Source: Kitasatospora sp. NBC_01266 (GTDB lineage: Bacteria > Actinomycetota > Actinomycetes > Streptomycetales > Streptomycetaceae). Taken from it: a DNA stretch of 64,000 nucleotides. Position numbers and translations under genes: made by a program. The notes under the pieces were generated by a model. The model did not search any database, was not told where the DNA came from, and saw only the letters and a list, made by a program, of their open reading frames with translations. This document shows, in pieces, positions 16,400 through 25,172 of this stretch. The stretch lies in assembly GCF_036242395.1 (NCBI RefSeq), contig NZ_CP108458.1, forward strand, positions 5,952,001-6,016,000, read 5' to 3'. Each line of letters begins with the position of its first letter. Within the stretch, counting starts at the first letter, position 1.

Positions 16400-17587
16400 T
16401 CAGGCGGTGGTGAAGGCCCTTTCCCGTGCGGCGGTCAGGGCGTGGTGCAGGGCGCCGTGCAGCACGGGAGAGCCCGGTACGGTGCTGCTGAGCAGCTTGG
16501 GGCGGGGCACCGCCAGGCCGGTGAGCTGCTCCTGGACCAGCTCGCGCAGCCGCTCGCCGCCGGCGGTCGGGATCCCGCCGGCCAGCACGACGAGTTCCGG
16601 GTCGATCACCGCGACGATCGCGGCGAGGCCGGTGGCCAGCCGGTCGGCCAGCTCGCCGAGGAACGCGTCCCCGGTCTGCGGGGTCGCCAGCGCGCGCTCG
16701 ATCGCCGTCTGGGCCGACCGGGCGGACAGCCGGTGCTGCTTGGCCAGCGCCAGCACGGCGTTGGCACCGGCCAGTTGCTGGAAGCCGCCGGCGTTCTCCC
16801 GGCGGACGTTGCGGACCACCGGTGCCCCGGGCACCGGCATGTAGCCGACCTCGCCGGCGCCACCGGTGAAGCCCCGGTGCAGCCGGCCGCCGATCACGAT
16901 CGCCGCACCGATGCCCTCCTCGGCCCAGAGCAGCACGAAGTCCTCGCAGCCGCGCGCCACGCCGAGCGCCCGCTCGGCGACGGCGGCCAGGTTGACGTCG
17001 TTCTCGATCGACACCGGCGTGCCCAGTGCCGCCCGCAACTCGTCGAGCAGCTGCGGGTCGTGCCAGCCGGGCAGGTGCGGGGCGTAGCGCAGCTTGCCGG
17101 TGGCCGGGTCGAGCGCGCCGGGGGTGCCGATGGTGACCTCGCTCAGGCAGTCCGGCGCCAGGCCGGCCTGCCGCAGTGTCTCGGCCAGCCCGTCGGTGAC
17201 CCGCGCCACGGTGCCGGCCGCCTGCCGCCCAGGGGTGGGCAGCAGGTGCTCGGCCACCGTGCGGCCGGTGATGTCGGCGACCGCGAACCGGATCTGACCG
17301 GTCGTCACATCCAGGCCGGCGACGTACCCGGCGGCCGGGTTCACCTGGTACAGCTGCGCGTTCGGCCCCGGGCCGCCCGCGGTGGTGCCCACCGGCAGTA
17401 CCAGTCCGGCCGCCTCCAGGCGGGCCAGCAGCTGGGAGGCGGTGGGCTTGGACAGGCCGGTCAGGGCGCCGATCCGGGTACGGGAGAGCGGGCCGTGCTC
17501 GAGCAGCAGGTCGAGTGCGGCCCGGTCGTTGATCGCCCGCAGTCGGCTGGGGGTGCCGGGGCGGGGGGTGCTGGTGGTGTCGGTCAC
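16400..17587 (-). CDS. ROK family transcriptional repressor of the sugar cluster
   Basis: 395 residues. The N-terminal winged helix is at about residues 15-65 (ALDLLLEHGPLSRTRIGALT, then GLSKPTASQLLARLEAAGLV). A ROK sugar-kinase-like fold follows (VAGLDVTTGQIRFAVAD and TIGTPGALDPATG). The zinc-type CxCGxxGCxE motif of many ROK proteins is not evident, and a GGAGEVGYMPVPG segment stands in its place. GTG 17587 has GGAGGAGG 9 nt upstream. It lies 110 bp upstream of the binding-protein gene on the same strand, and a 21-bp dyad lies in its own promoter. It probably represses the cluster until sugar or sugar phosphate is present. Confidence 0.9.
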   Translation of the reverse strand: MTDTTSTPRPGTPSRLRAINDRAALDLLLEHGPLSRTRIGALTGLSKPTASQLLARLEAAGLVLPVGTTAGGPGPNAQLYQVNPAAGYVAGLDVTTGQIRFAVADITGRTVAEHLLPTPGRQAAGTVARVTDGLAETLRQAGLAPDCLSEVTIGTPGALDPATGKLRYAPHLPGWHDPQLLDELRAALGTPVSIENDVNLAAVAERALGVARGCEDFVLLWAEEGIGAAIVIGGRLHRGFTGGAGEVGYMPVPGAPVVRNVRRENAGGFQQLAGANAVLALAKQHRLSARSAQTAIERALATPQTGDAFLGELADRLATGLAAIVAVIDPELVVLAGGIPTAGGERLRELVQEQLTGLAVPRPKLLSSTVPGSPVLHGALHHALTAARERAFTTA

Positions 17588-17648
17588 GAGCTTGATCCTC
17601 CTCCATCGGCGGTGGTGCTGCGGGGGTGGTGGCGGCCCCGCGATGATT

Positions 17649-17669
17649 GGAAACTTTACTAACAGTTCC
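17649..17669. promoter_or_regulatory. Candidate ROK operator upstream of the repressor gene
   Basis: A 21-bp imperfect dyad whose left arm is GGAAACTTT and right arm AACAGTTCC, centred about 72 bp before the ROK start. It is strikingly AT-rich for this genome. ROK repressors of streptomycetes bind similar GTTAGTAAAGTTTCC-like sites, so this is a likely autoregulatory operator. Confidence 0.55.
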
Positions 17670-17722
17670 TGGGGTGTCAATGGCTTCGACGCCCACTTCG
17701 AGATCACGGTGCGGAAACGACG

Positions 17723-17757
17723 GAGCCCCGCGACCCGGGGAACGGGTCGCGGGGCTC
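17723..17757 (-). terminator. Terminator hairpin after mscS
   Basis: A perfect 15-bp stem (GAGCCCCGCGACCCG and its complement) with loop GGGAA, 24 nt beyond the mscS stop. Confidence 0.8.
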
Positions 17758-17780
17758 GCGGGGCTGGTGGGTGATCAGGC

Positions 17781-18917
17781 CTACGGCAGCTTGCCGAAGG
17801 CCTGCACCTCCTCCGGCGTGGGCGCCGGTATCGGCCGGGTGGCCAGCGAACGGGCCGAGGCCGGGTCGGAGAGCGCGGAGGGTGGCAGCGCGTCCGCCGG
17901 GGCGGGGATCACGGCGGCGGTCGCGGTAGCGCCGGCGACCTCCTCCTTCAGCTTGATCCCGGCATCGTCGAAGGCGGTCTTCAGCCGCTGCCGCAGCCCC
18001 CGGGTGACCAGCGTCGCCTTGCCCGGCATGGTCCTGGCCTGCACCCGCAGCACCACGGTGTCGGCGGCCACCGACTCCACGCCCAGCACCTCCACCGGCT
18101 CCCAGAGCAGCTCGTCCCAGGGTGCTTCCTGGGCGAAGTCCTCGGCCGTGCGCAGGATCAGCTCGGTGACCCGCTCCAGCTTCTCCCGGTAGCCGACCTG
18201 GACGTCCACCGTCGCGGTCGACCAGCCCTGGCTCATGTTGGCGATCCGCTTCACCTCGCCGTTGCGGATGTACCAGATCTCGCCGTTCGCGCCGCGCAGC
18301 TTGGTCACCCGCAGGCCGACCTCGAGCACCGTGCCGCTGGCCACCCCGGTGTCGATCTCGTCCCCGACGCCGTACTGGTCCTCCATGATCATGAAGACCC
18401 CGGAGAGGAAGTCCGTCACCAGGTTGCGCGCGCCGAAGCCGATCGCCACTCCGGCCACCCCGGCGCTGGCCAGCAGCGGTGCCAGGTCCATCCCGAGCGC
18501 CGAGAGCACCATCAGCGCGGCGGTGCCCAGGATGGTGAAGGAGGCGACGCTGCTGAGCACCGAGCCGATCGCCGCGGACCGCTGCTGGCGCCGCTCGGTG
18601 TTGACCAGCAGTCCGCCCAGCCGGCTGACCGTCTCGGTGTCCGTCTCCGGCTCGCGGGTCATCCGCTGTATGAACTGCGCGATCAGCTTGCGCACCACCG
18701 CGCGCAGCAGCAGCGCCAGCACCACGATGATCACGATCCGCAGCGCGCCCTCGACCCAGCTCGCCCAGTTGGCGTCCAGCCAGGACGCGGTCTGCTTGGC
18801 GCTGGTGGTCACGTCGTCCGCGCTGGTGGGCAGCCGCAGCGACGGCGGCTCGGGAACGGTGGCCGGCGGGCTGGCGGCGGCCAGGGGGAGAAGGGCCGGG
18901 GGACCGGGCCAGCTCAC
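17781..18917 (-). CDS. mscS: MscS-type small-conductance mechanosensitive channel
   Basis: 378-residue membrane channel that releases osmolytes under hypo-osmotic stress. Helices include ALRIVIIVVLALLLRAVV and ASFTILGTAALMVLSALG. The pore helix TM3 is APLLASAGVAGVAIGFGARN, running into FLSGVFMIMEDQYGVGD, the best-conserved MscS segment. The beta domain follows (GTVLEVGLRVTKLRGANGE). The C-terminus is an Ala/Pro-rich tail. GTG 18917 has AGGAAGG upstream; the frame stays open to 18986 without a site. It stands alone. Confidence 0.9.
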   Translation of the reverse strand: MSWPGPPALLPLAAASPPATVPEPPSLRLPTSADDVTTSAKQTASWLDANWASWVEGALRIVIIVVLALLLRAVVRKLIAQFIQRMTREPETDTETVSRLGGLLVNTERRQQRSAAIGSVLSSVASFTILGTAALMVLSALGMDLAPLLASAGVAGVAIGFGARNLVTDFLSGVFMIMEDQYGVGDEIDTGVASGTVLEVGLRVTKLRGANGEIWYIRNGEVKRIANMSQGWSTATVDVQVGYREKLERVTELILRTAEDFAQEAPWDELLWEPVEVLGVESVAADTVVLRVQARTMPGKATLVTRGLRQRLKTAFDDAGIKLKEEVAGATATAAVIPAPADALPPSALSDPASARSLATRPIPAPTPEEVQAFGKLP

Positions 18918-19307
18918 GGTGGAACCTTCCTGCAGAGGGGCACGCGGACGGCCCGTGCGGACACGCCGCCCGCGCGGACCGTGCACCTCAGCCTAGCGCC
19001 CGTCCACGCCCCCGTTTCCCCGCCGTTTCCTGGACGGGGGATCTTGGACCGGTCCTGATCTCCCATCGGAGTGATCTTCCTGAGCCGCTCAGCGGCGTCA
19101 TGGCGGCCGTTCGAGTGCGACATGGTGTGTCGCTGGGCATAGAGATCAGTGCGACCGCTGGCAGCCGAAGCCTCTTCGGCCTGTTACCCGGTAGTGGTGG
19201 CGCCGTACAAAGTCGTAAGGCGACACTGGGGGTGATCGCGCAGCGATGCGCGGTCATCCGCTCGTCCCGGCGCGAGCCACGCGCCGCAGGCGTCCAAGGA
19301 GGCATCC
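18918..19307. other. 390-bp divergent intergenic region between mscS and the HNH gene
   Basis: No credible gene. It must hold both divergent promoters, but I cannot place them with confidence. The only clear structure is a short hairpin CCGAAG-CCT-CTTCGG near 19167-19181. Short overlapping open frames here look like noise. Confidence 0.5.
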
Positions 19308-19925
19308 GTGCCGCATGTCCTGGTCCTCAACGCGTCCTACGAGCCACTCGGTGTCGTATCGATGCGCCGCGCCCTCATCCTCGTCCTCAACCACAAGGCG
19401 GTCAGCCTGGAGGACTCGGGTGTCACTCTGCACAGCGCCACCAGCGCCGTTACGGCGCCCTCCGTGGTCCGGCTCACCCGGTTCGTCCGGGTGCCGTTCT
19501 GCGGGCCAGTACCGCTCACCCGCCGCGCCCTGTTCGCCCGTGACCACGGGCGCTGCGTCTACTGCGGGGCCGCCGCTACCAGCGTCGACCACGTGATCCC
19601 GCGCAGTCGCGGCGGGCAGCACCGCTGGGACAACGTGGTGGCGGCCTGCCGCCGCTGCAACCACATGAAGGCCGACCGCCACCTGACCGAGCTCGGGTGG
19701 CGGATGAAGCGACCTCCGGCCCCGCCCAGCGGGCTCGCCTGGCGCATCATCGGCACCGGGATCAGGGACCCGCGCTGGCGGCCCTACCTGGAGCCCTACG
19801 GCGGCACGGACCAGTTCCGTGACTTCGAACACCACGACCATACCGACCACGCGGGAGCACCGGTTCCGCTGGGCCGGTCCCGTCCCGTCCACCGCGATGA
19901 GCAGCCGGAGGCTCTCACCGCCTGA
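19308..19925 (+). CDS. HNH endonuclease family protein
   Basis: 205 residues from GTG 19308, behind a strong AAGGAGGCATCC. The N-terminal part (VLVLNASYEPLGVVSMRRAL) is typical of a widespread actinobacterial HNH family. The nuclease core has two CxxC zinc pairs and the HNH residues: CVYCGAAATSVDHVIPRSRG, then NVVAACRRCNHMKADR. The C-terminus is charged and disordered. Members are usually host genes and not homing elements. The cellular role is unknown. Confidence 0.9.
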   Translation: MPHVLVLNASYEPLGVVSMRRALILVLNHKAVSLEDSGVTLHSATSAVTAPSVVRLTRFVRVPFCGPVPLTRRALFARDHGRCVYCGAAATSVDHVIPRSRGGQHRWDNVVAACRRCNHMKADRHLTELGWRMKRPPAPPSGLAWRIIGTGIRDPRWRPYLEPYGGTDQFRDFEHHDHTDHAGAPVPLGRSRPVHRDEQPEALTA

Positions 19926-19951
19926 CCAGCGAGGGCCGAACGGAGCCTCAT

Positions 19952-19989
19952 GGGCCGGCGGTGCGCTCGGGTGAGCGCACCGCCGGCCC
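19952..19989. terminator. Bidirectional terminator between convergent genes
   Basis: A perfect 17-bp stem starting GGGCCGGCGGTGCGCTC with a 4-nt loop GGGT, 26 bp after the HNH stop and 57 bp after the converging membrane-protein stop. Confidence 0.85.
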
Positions 19990-20046
19990 ACCGCTATGGT
20001 CGGGCGCCATCACTGACGACCGAGCCCTGACCGAGGGGACGCCGGC

Positions 20047-20670
20047 TCAGTTCGCCCGGCGCAGCGGGGCCAGCGCCAGGGCGTAGAGCGCGGCGCCGAC
20101 CGGCATCAGGTCGAGCGAGGCGGCCATCGCCACGGTGCCGGCCAGCACCAGTAGCGGGCTGCGGACGGGCAGCCGGCGGCGGGCCGCGAGGACGGTCAGC
20201 AGGGCGAGCAGGCCGACGTAGAAGAAGAGCGGGCCGATCTGGTAGACCGCCGGGAGGACCCCGGGGTGGGCCTGGATCTGCGCGAACAGGTGGTTCTGCT
20301 GCGCCTTGGTGGAGGTCCGCAGGCCCACGTAGAGGTCGATCGAGGTCTGGGCCAGCGAGGCGGCCAGACCCACCAGGGACAGGCTCAGGCCCAGGGGGGC
20401 GGCGATCCGGCCGCGCTCGGCGGTGAGCCGGTAGAGCCGGTGCAGCAGCAGACCGAAGAGCAGCAGCCCGGCGAGCAGCGCGCTGTGCCCGCTGGTCCAG
20501 CCGATCCCGGGGCGCTTGGCGCCGGGGATCAGCCGGATCAGCCCGTACCCGGCGAGCAGGGCGGGGGCGGTGAGCCAGGTGGTGCGGTGGAGCCGGTGCG
20601 GGCCCGCGGTGCTGCCGGGGGTGGAGGTGCCTGCGGGGGTTGCGACCAGGGGGCTGGCGGCGGCGGTCAT
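20047..20670 (-). CDS. Multi-pass membrane protein, unknown function
   Basis: 207 residues with about five to six hydrophobic helices, among them ALLAGLLLFGLLLHRLYRL, APLGLSLSLVGLAASLAQTS and IGPLFFYVGLLALLTVLAA. The N-terminal 28 residues are a Thr/Ala/Pro-rich tail. No family motif is recognised. ATG 20670 follows GGAAGGACC. The gene lies downstream of the GH84 gene on the same strand but beyond its terminator, so it is probably a separate unit. Confidence 0.75.
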   Translation of the reverse strand: MTAAASPLVATPAGTSTPGSTAGPHRLHRTTWLTAPALLAGYGLIRLIPGAKRPGIGWTSGHSALLAGLLLFGLLLHRLYRLTAERGRIAAPLGLSLSLVGLAASLAQTSIDLYVGLRTSTKAQQNHLFAQIQAHPGVLPAVYQIGPLFFYVGLLALLTVLAARRRLPVRSPLLVLAGTVAMAASLDLMPVGAALYALALAPLRRAN

Positions 20671-20772
20671 CGGGGGGTCCTTCCGGGTCTGCCGGGCTGC
20701 TACCGGCCGTTGCTGACAGGGAAGATCCTGCCGAGCACCCGGGTCATCGCGGATCGCCGCCGAAGGTGAGAA

Positions 20773-20802
20773 CGCGGCCTCCCCCGCACGGGGGAGGCCG
20801 CG
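20773..20802 (-). terminator. Terminator of the GH84 gene
   Basis: A 13-bp perfect stem (CGCGGCCTCCCCC) with loop GCAC, 26 nt past the GH84 stop. Confidence 0.8.
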
Positions 20803-20828
20803 TCCGCCGGCCCGGTGACCGGCTGCCC

Positions 20829-23800
20829 TCAGTGGGTCGAGGTCGGCGTCGCCCCGGGACCGGGTGAGGCGTCGGCGCCCCGGCCGTCGGCCGGCGTGCC
20901 GGTCGGCCCCGGCGTCGGTGCGTCGCCCGGGCTGGGCGTCGGTATCGGCGTGGGCACCCCGCCCGGGCTGGGCGTCGGCACCGGGGTGGGCACGGGCGTG
21001 GGCACCGGCACCGCGGGCGTCGGGCTGCTGCCGGGCGCCGTGCCCGGCACCCCGCCGGCGGTCGGGGTCGGCAGGGTGCCGGGCACGGCGCCCGGTGGCT
21101 GGGCGGGCGGCGGCACGCTGCCGGCGGGGCCGGTGACCGCGTACAGCTCGATCCCGTACAGCGAGTAGCCGTACTTGGTGGCCCGGCTGACCCCCTGCAT
21201 CCGCAGGTAGCGCGCGTCGGGCGCGTCGAACCGCACCGTCTCGGTGCCACCGTGCCCGTTGGCGACCGTGGCCACCGTGGTCCAGGTCTTCCCGTCCACC
21301 GAGGTCTGCAGCTGGTAGGCGCTGGCGTAGGCGTCCTGCCAGTGCAGCACCGCCTCGCCCAGGTGGGCGGCCTGCGGCAGCTGCAACTGCACCCAGGCGT
21401 TGTCCACCGGCGGTGAGGACCAGCGGGTGGTCGGGTCGCCGTCGTTCACCGCCGAGGCGGGGAACCTGGGCGTCTCGTCGCCCGAGGAGCTGGCCGTCGC
21501 GCCCGGCGCCAGATCGGGCCCGCCGGTCGGCGGCACCACGTGCACCTGAAGCGTCTGCTGGAGCGCCACCGAGCCGGAGGTGAAGCTCACCGGCACCTGG
21601 TAGGTCCCGGACGGGGTGCTCGCCGCCGCGCTGACCTGCACCGGCGTGCCGGCCCGCCCGCCGCGCGGCACGCTGACCGGCGAGCCCGGCCGGCCCGGGG
21701 CGGTGGCAGAGGCGACGGTGATCCCCTGGACCCCGGCCGGCGCGGCGGCCTGCAGCTCGCCCGTCGCGCCGTCGGGGCGCAGCGCGTCCACCACGGCCTG
21801 GGTCTGGGCCGGCGCCGGGGCACCGGCGATCACGTCCAGCTCCGGGTCGGCCAGGGTCAGCCGGGCCACCGGGGTGTCCGCGTACCAGGGCACGATCTGG
21901 TTGACCACCGGCGCGTCGCCGCCCGGCTGCCAGGTCAGCCGCACCGCGTCGGTGGGTTGGCCGCCGGCCGGCAGCTCGTTGTAGCCGGGGTTCAGGGTGC
22001 CGATGTCGCTCCAGCTGCCGTCCGGCTTGCGCACCGACACGGTGGCGGTGGCGTGCACGGTCGGGTCGGTGAGCACGGTGAGCCGGTCCAGCGGCCGGGT
22101 CGCGCCCAGGTCGATGGTGAGCGGGGCGTCGGTGGCGGTCGGCGCGGCGGCGGCCCGGTAGGCGGTGTCGGGGTCGCCGTCCAGCACCGCGTCGACCGAG
22201 GAGCCGGGTGCGGCGGCCGGTCCGCCGGAGACGGTCAGGTGGGCGCTGTCCGGCGCGGTGACGCTGAACTCGCGCACCGCGACGGCCGTCTGCTGGGTCT
22301 TGGTGGCCCGCAGCCGGATCGCCTTGACCAGCACGCCGTCCGGCAACCGCGCGGTGACCGTCTTCTGCTGGTGCACCGTCATCAGCTGGTGCCAGACGCC
22401 GTCGGCGCCGACGTACTCCAGCACGCCGTCCTGCAGGTAGTCGTCGGTGGCGGCGGCCGCGTCGGTGCCGGGATCCGCCGCGCCGTCGGTCGAGCCCATC
22501 CGCACCGTCACCGAGGCCACCGGACGCCCGTCGCCCAGCGCGACGCCGAACGAGTCACCGGGCTGCGGCGGGGCCGAGCTCCAGTAGAAGGTGTCCGGCG
22601 CGGAGTCGGTCATCAGGGCCGACGGGTGGCCGTTCGCGCTGCCCATGCTGGTGGTCGGGCTGAGCTGGCCCGCGCTCACCCCCGACCAGTTGTCGGCCGC
22701 CTGGGTGGCCCGGTCCAGGAACGGGTCGAGCACCCCGGCGCCGACGGTCACCGGCCCCTGCGCGGCGAGCTGGTCGCGCAGTGCGCGCAACTGCACCCGG
22801 GCCTGCCAGGCGGTGGCGCCGTCGCCGCGGTGCTGGGCCAGCAGCATGTCCAGGGCCGCCTGCCCGGCCTTGCCGTAGAGACTCAGCCGGTCCAGCCAGG
22901 GGCCGGCCTCCTCGGCCAGCGGGCCGGAGCCGGTCGGTGAGCTGGAGCCGGTCGTCGAGCCGGAGCCGGTTGGCGAGCTGGAGCCGGTCGGTGACCCGGA
23001 GCCGGTGCTCGGGCTGGAGCCGGTCGTCGAGCCGGCGCCGCGCAGCGCGTCCGGGGCGCCGGCCATGGTGCCGAAGGCGGCCCGCAGCGGGTCGGCGGCC
23101 TGCTGCAGCCTGCCGAGGTCCACGGTGCCGCCGTCGGTGGGCTGCAGCGCGGACCAGAAGGCGTCCAGCAGCGGGGTCAGGTAGCCCGACTCCTGGGCCG
23201 AGAGCGGCGAGGAGGAGCTGTTGCCCGCCAGCGCGCTGATCGCGGCCAGCGCGGCACCGGTGTCGGTGGCGGCGGCCGGCGCGCCCGGGGCGGCGGGCGT
23301 CACCTCGGCGGCCAGTGCCCGCAGCGCGTACTGCCAGGAGGCGTCGGGCTGGTAACCGGCCGGGTTCCAGGCGTAGTCGGCGGCGGTGGACAGCGGGATC
23401 TGCGAGGCGGTGGCCTGCTGCATGCCCGCTGTCAGCAGCATCGCCGAGCGGCTCGCCACCTCGGGGTCGCGCCCGGTGTAGGGGCCCAGGAAGAGCCGGT
23501 CCGGGGTGGAGTCGTTGACCGGGTAGTTGTCCATGGTGACCAGCGGGTGGTCGAAGAGCCGCCCGGTGTCGGCGGTCTGACCGGCGGTGATCTTCCCGGG
23601 GATCACCCCGACCCCGCTCCAGGCGATCTGCACCGCCTTCGGCAGCCCGGCGGCCAGTGCGGTGCGGTACGGGCTGGCGCCCTGCTGGTGGAACTCGGTG
23701 GGCACCACCGAGAGCGAGGCGAGCGCCGGGTCCGGATCGATCAGCCGTTGCTGGACGGCGGCTGCCAGCTTCGCCTGGGCCTTGGCGGCGGCGGCCGGGC

Positions 23801-25172
23801 CGGTGCCGAAGGCGTGCTTGTCGGCGGAGCAGTGCCACTCGTCGTAGCTGACGTCGTCGAACTGCAGCTGGAAGGCGCCGAAGCCGAGGTCGCGCATCGC
23901 CGAGAGCTTGGCGATCAGCGCGTCCAGGTCCTTGCCCGAGCTGTAGCAGAAGCTCTGGCTGGGGGAGACGGCATAGCCCAGCGTGACGTGGTCGGCCTTG
24001 GCCCGCGCGGCCAGCGCCGTCAGGTCCTGCGCCTGGGCCGGCGGGTAGGGCTCGCGCCACTGGTTCTGGCGGTACGGGTCGTCACCGGGGGAGTAGAGGA
24101 AGAAGTTCTGCTTGGTCCGGCCCAGGAAGTCGATCGTCTCGAGCCGCTGGGCGGTGGTCCATGGGGTGCCGTAGAAGGACTCGGCGGTCCCGCGCAGCGG
24201 CGCCCCGGTGGGCCAGTCGCGGATGGTCAGGCCGGGGAAGCCGTAGCCGCCCGCGTTCTGGCCCTGCCCGGCGGGCACGGCGGTGAGCAGCTGACGCAGG
24301 CTCTGCGCGGCGTAGAAGGTGCCGGTGGCGTCCACCCCGGAGAGCACCACCGCGCCGTAGGAGCCGCCCGCGGTCGGCAGCTGACCGGTCGCCAGCACGT
24401 AGCCGCCGGCCGGCAGGCCGGTCGGGTCGCTCGCGCCGAGCGCCTGCAGGGCCTGGGCGGTGGCCGGGTCGGGCTGCTCGGTGGGGCCGCCGAGGTAGAC
24501 CACCAGCGAGCCGGCCACCGGCGGCGGGAGCGGCGCGCCCGGCACCAGCGAGGAGGGGACCACCACGCTGGTGGCACCCGCTTCGCCGAGCACCTCGCGG
24601 ACCGCCGCCAGCGCGCCCGGATCGGCCTGGTCGCCGGGCACCAGGGTCACCTGGGCGGGCACCGTCACCGGCCGGCCGGCCGGGGTCAGCTGCTGCGGGC
24701 GCGGGAAGACCTGAGGACTGGTCAGGCTGCCGAGCGGGGTGCGCACCGGAGCGCTGACCGTGTACGAGGCCGAGGCCCCGGCCACCGCACCGGCCGGCGC
24801 GGCGGCGGCCAGTCCGCTGATCACGGCGGCGGCCGACAGGGTGGCGGCGATCCGCAGGGTGGCCCGTCGGTAGTCCCCCAGCCTTCGGCCGGAAGGTGCC
24901 CCCAGCGTCTCGGGATGCGCGGTACCGGTGCCGGTGACGGTCTCTCCGTTCGGCTGCCGCTGTCCGCGCACCGCGGCGAGCAGCGGCTCGGTGCCCTTGA
25001 AGTCGGCGATCAGCCGGTCCGCCGCGCGCGGGGCGACCAGGCGGGCGGTGCGGGCGGTGGCCCGCCGGGTGACGTGGACGGCGGGATGGTGCAGGACCTC
25101 ACGCAGGACCGGGCTGGTTTCGAGCTGTTGCCGCAGCCGCTGACCTGCGGCGACGGACACACGGGTCGGCAC
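20829..25172 (-). CDS. Large secreted GH84-type beta-N-acetylglucosaminidase
   Basis: 1447 residues from GTG 25172 (GAGGAGGACCCC upstream). An N-terminal preface of about 100 residues precedes the export signal (ATLSAAAVISGLAAAAPAGA, about residues 105-126). Next comes a hexosaminidase-type beta/alpha domain (FPRPQQLTPAGRPV, GVDATGTFYAAQSLRQLL). The GH84 barrel contains FLGRTKQNFFLYSPGDDPYR and the catalytic Asp pair in LQFDDVSYDEW near residue 436. A Gly/Ser/Thr repeat linker, then F5/8C or CBM32-like modules (NDGDPTTRWSSPP, YLRMQGVSRATKYGYSLYGI), and a Pro/Thr/Gly tail complete it. It would release GlcNAc from glycans outside the cell. It is monocistronic, with a terminator close after the stop. 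Confidence 0.9.
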   Translation of the reverse strand: MPTRVSVAAGQRLRQQLETSPVLREVLHHPAVHVTRRATARTARLVAPRAADRLIADFKGTEPLLAAVRGQRQPNGETVTGTGTAHPETLGAPSGRRLGDYRRATLRIAATLSAAAVISGLAAAAPAGAVAGASASYTVSAPVRTPLGSLTSPQVFPRPQQLTPAGRPVTVPAQVTLVPGDQADPGALAAVREVLGEAGATSVVVPSSLVPGAPLPPPVAGSLVVYLGGPTEQPDPATAQALQALGASDPTGLPAGGYVLATGQLPTAGGSYGAVVLSGVDATGTFYAAQSLRQLLTAVPAGQGQNAGGYGFPGLTIRDWPTGAPLRGTAESFYGTPWTTAQRLETIDFLGRTKQNFFLYSPGDDPYRQNQWREPYPPAQAQDLTALAARAKADHVTLGYAVSPSQSFCYSSGKDLDALIAKLSAMRDLGFGAFQLQFDDVSYDEWHCSADKHAFGTGPAAAAKAQAKLAAAVQQRLIDPDPALASLSVVPTEFHQQGASPYRTALAAGLPKAVQIAWSGVGVIPGKITAGQTADTGRLFDHPLVTMDNYPVNDSTPDRLFLGPYTGRDPEVASRSAMLLTAGMQQATASQIPLSTAADYAWNPAGYQPDASWQYALRALAAEVTPAAPGAPAAATDTGAALAAISALAGNSSSSPLSAQESGYLTPLLDAFWSALQPTDGGTVDLGRLQQAADPLRAAFGTMAGAPDALRGAGSTTGSSPSTGSGSPTGSSSPTGSGSTTGSSSPTGSGPLAEEAGPWLDRLSLYGKAGQAALDMLLAQHRGDGATAWQARVQLRALRDQLAAQGPVTVGAGVLDPFLDRATQAADNWSGVSAGQLSPTTSMGSANGHPSALMTDSAPDTFYWSSAPPQPGDSFGVALGDGRPVASVTVRMGSTDGAADPGTDAAAATDDYLQDGVLEYVGADGVWHQLMTVHQQKTVTARLPDGVLVKAIRLRATKTQQTAVAVREFSVTAPDSAHLTVSGGPAAAPGSSVDAVLDGDPDTAYRAAAAPTATDAPLTIDLGATRPLDRLTVLTDPTVHATATVSVRKPDGSWSDIGTLNPGYNELPAGGQPTDAVRLTWQPGGDAPVVNQIVPWYADTPVARLTLADPELDVIAGAPAPAQTQAVVDALRPDGATGELQAAAPAGVQGITVASATAPGRPGSPVSVPRGGRAGTPVQVSAAASTPSGTYQVPVSFTSGSVALQQTLQVHVVPPTGGPDLAPGATASSSGDETPRFPASAVNDGDPTTRWSSPPVDNAWVQLQLPQAAHLGEAVLHWQDAYASAYQLQTSVDGKTWTTVATVANGHGGTETVRFDAPDARYLRMQGVSRATKYGYSLYGIELYAVTGPAGSVPPPAQPPGAVPGTLPTPTAGGVPGTAPGSSPTPAVPVPTPVPTPVPTPSPGGVPTPIPTPSPGDAPTPGPTGTPADGRGADASPGPGATPTSTH
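20930..21020. repeat. Degenerate tandem repeat coding the Pro/Thr tail of the GH84 protein
   Basis: Iterations of GGCGTGGGCACC-like units encode PTP-V/S-P repeats (for example PVPTPVPTPVPTPSPGG). It is probably a cell-wall-spanning or disordered tail. Confidence 0.6.
22921..23040. repeat. 18-bp tandem repeats coding a Gly/Ser/Thr linker in the GH84 protein
   Basis: About six units related to GAGCCGGTCGTCGAGCCG encode TGSSSPTGSGS-type residues between the catalytic domain and a helical segment. Such repeats are prone to length change. Confidence 0.65.
24873..24904. repeat. Short palindromic element, copy B (inside the GH84 gene)
   Basis: On the minus strand this reads TGGGGGCACC-TTCCGGCCGAAGGCTGGGGGA. 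Copies A (59336-59370) and C (42872-42907) share the ends TGGGGG and GGCTGGGGG and the centre GCCGA. Here it is translated in frame as LGAPSGRRLG immediately before the signal peptide. Confidence 0.65.

Noticed and set aside
18990..19305. Small open frames between mscS and the HNH gene as hidden genes
   Set aside because: They overlap one another on both strands, lack ribosome sites and show no coding-type composition.
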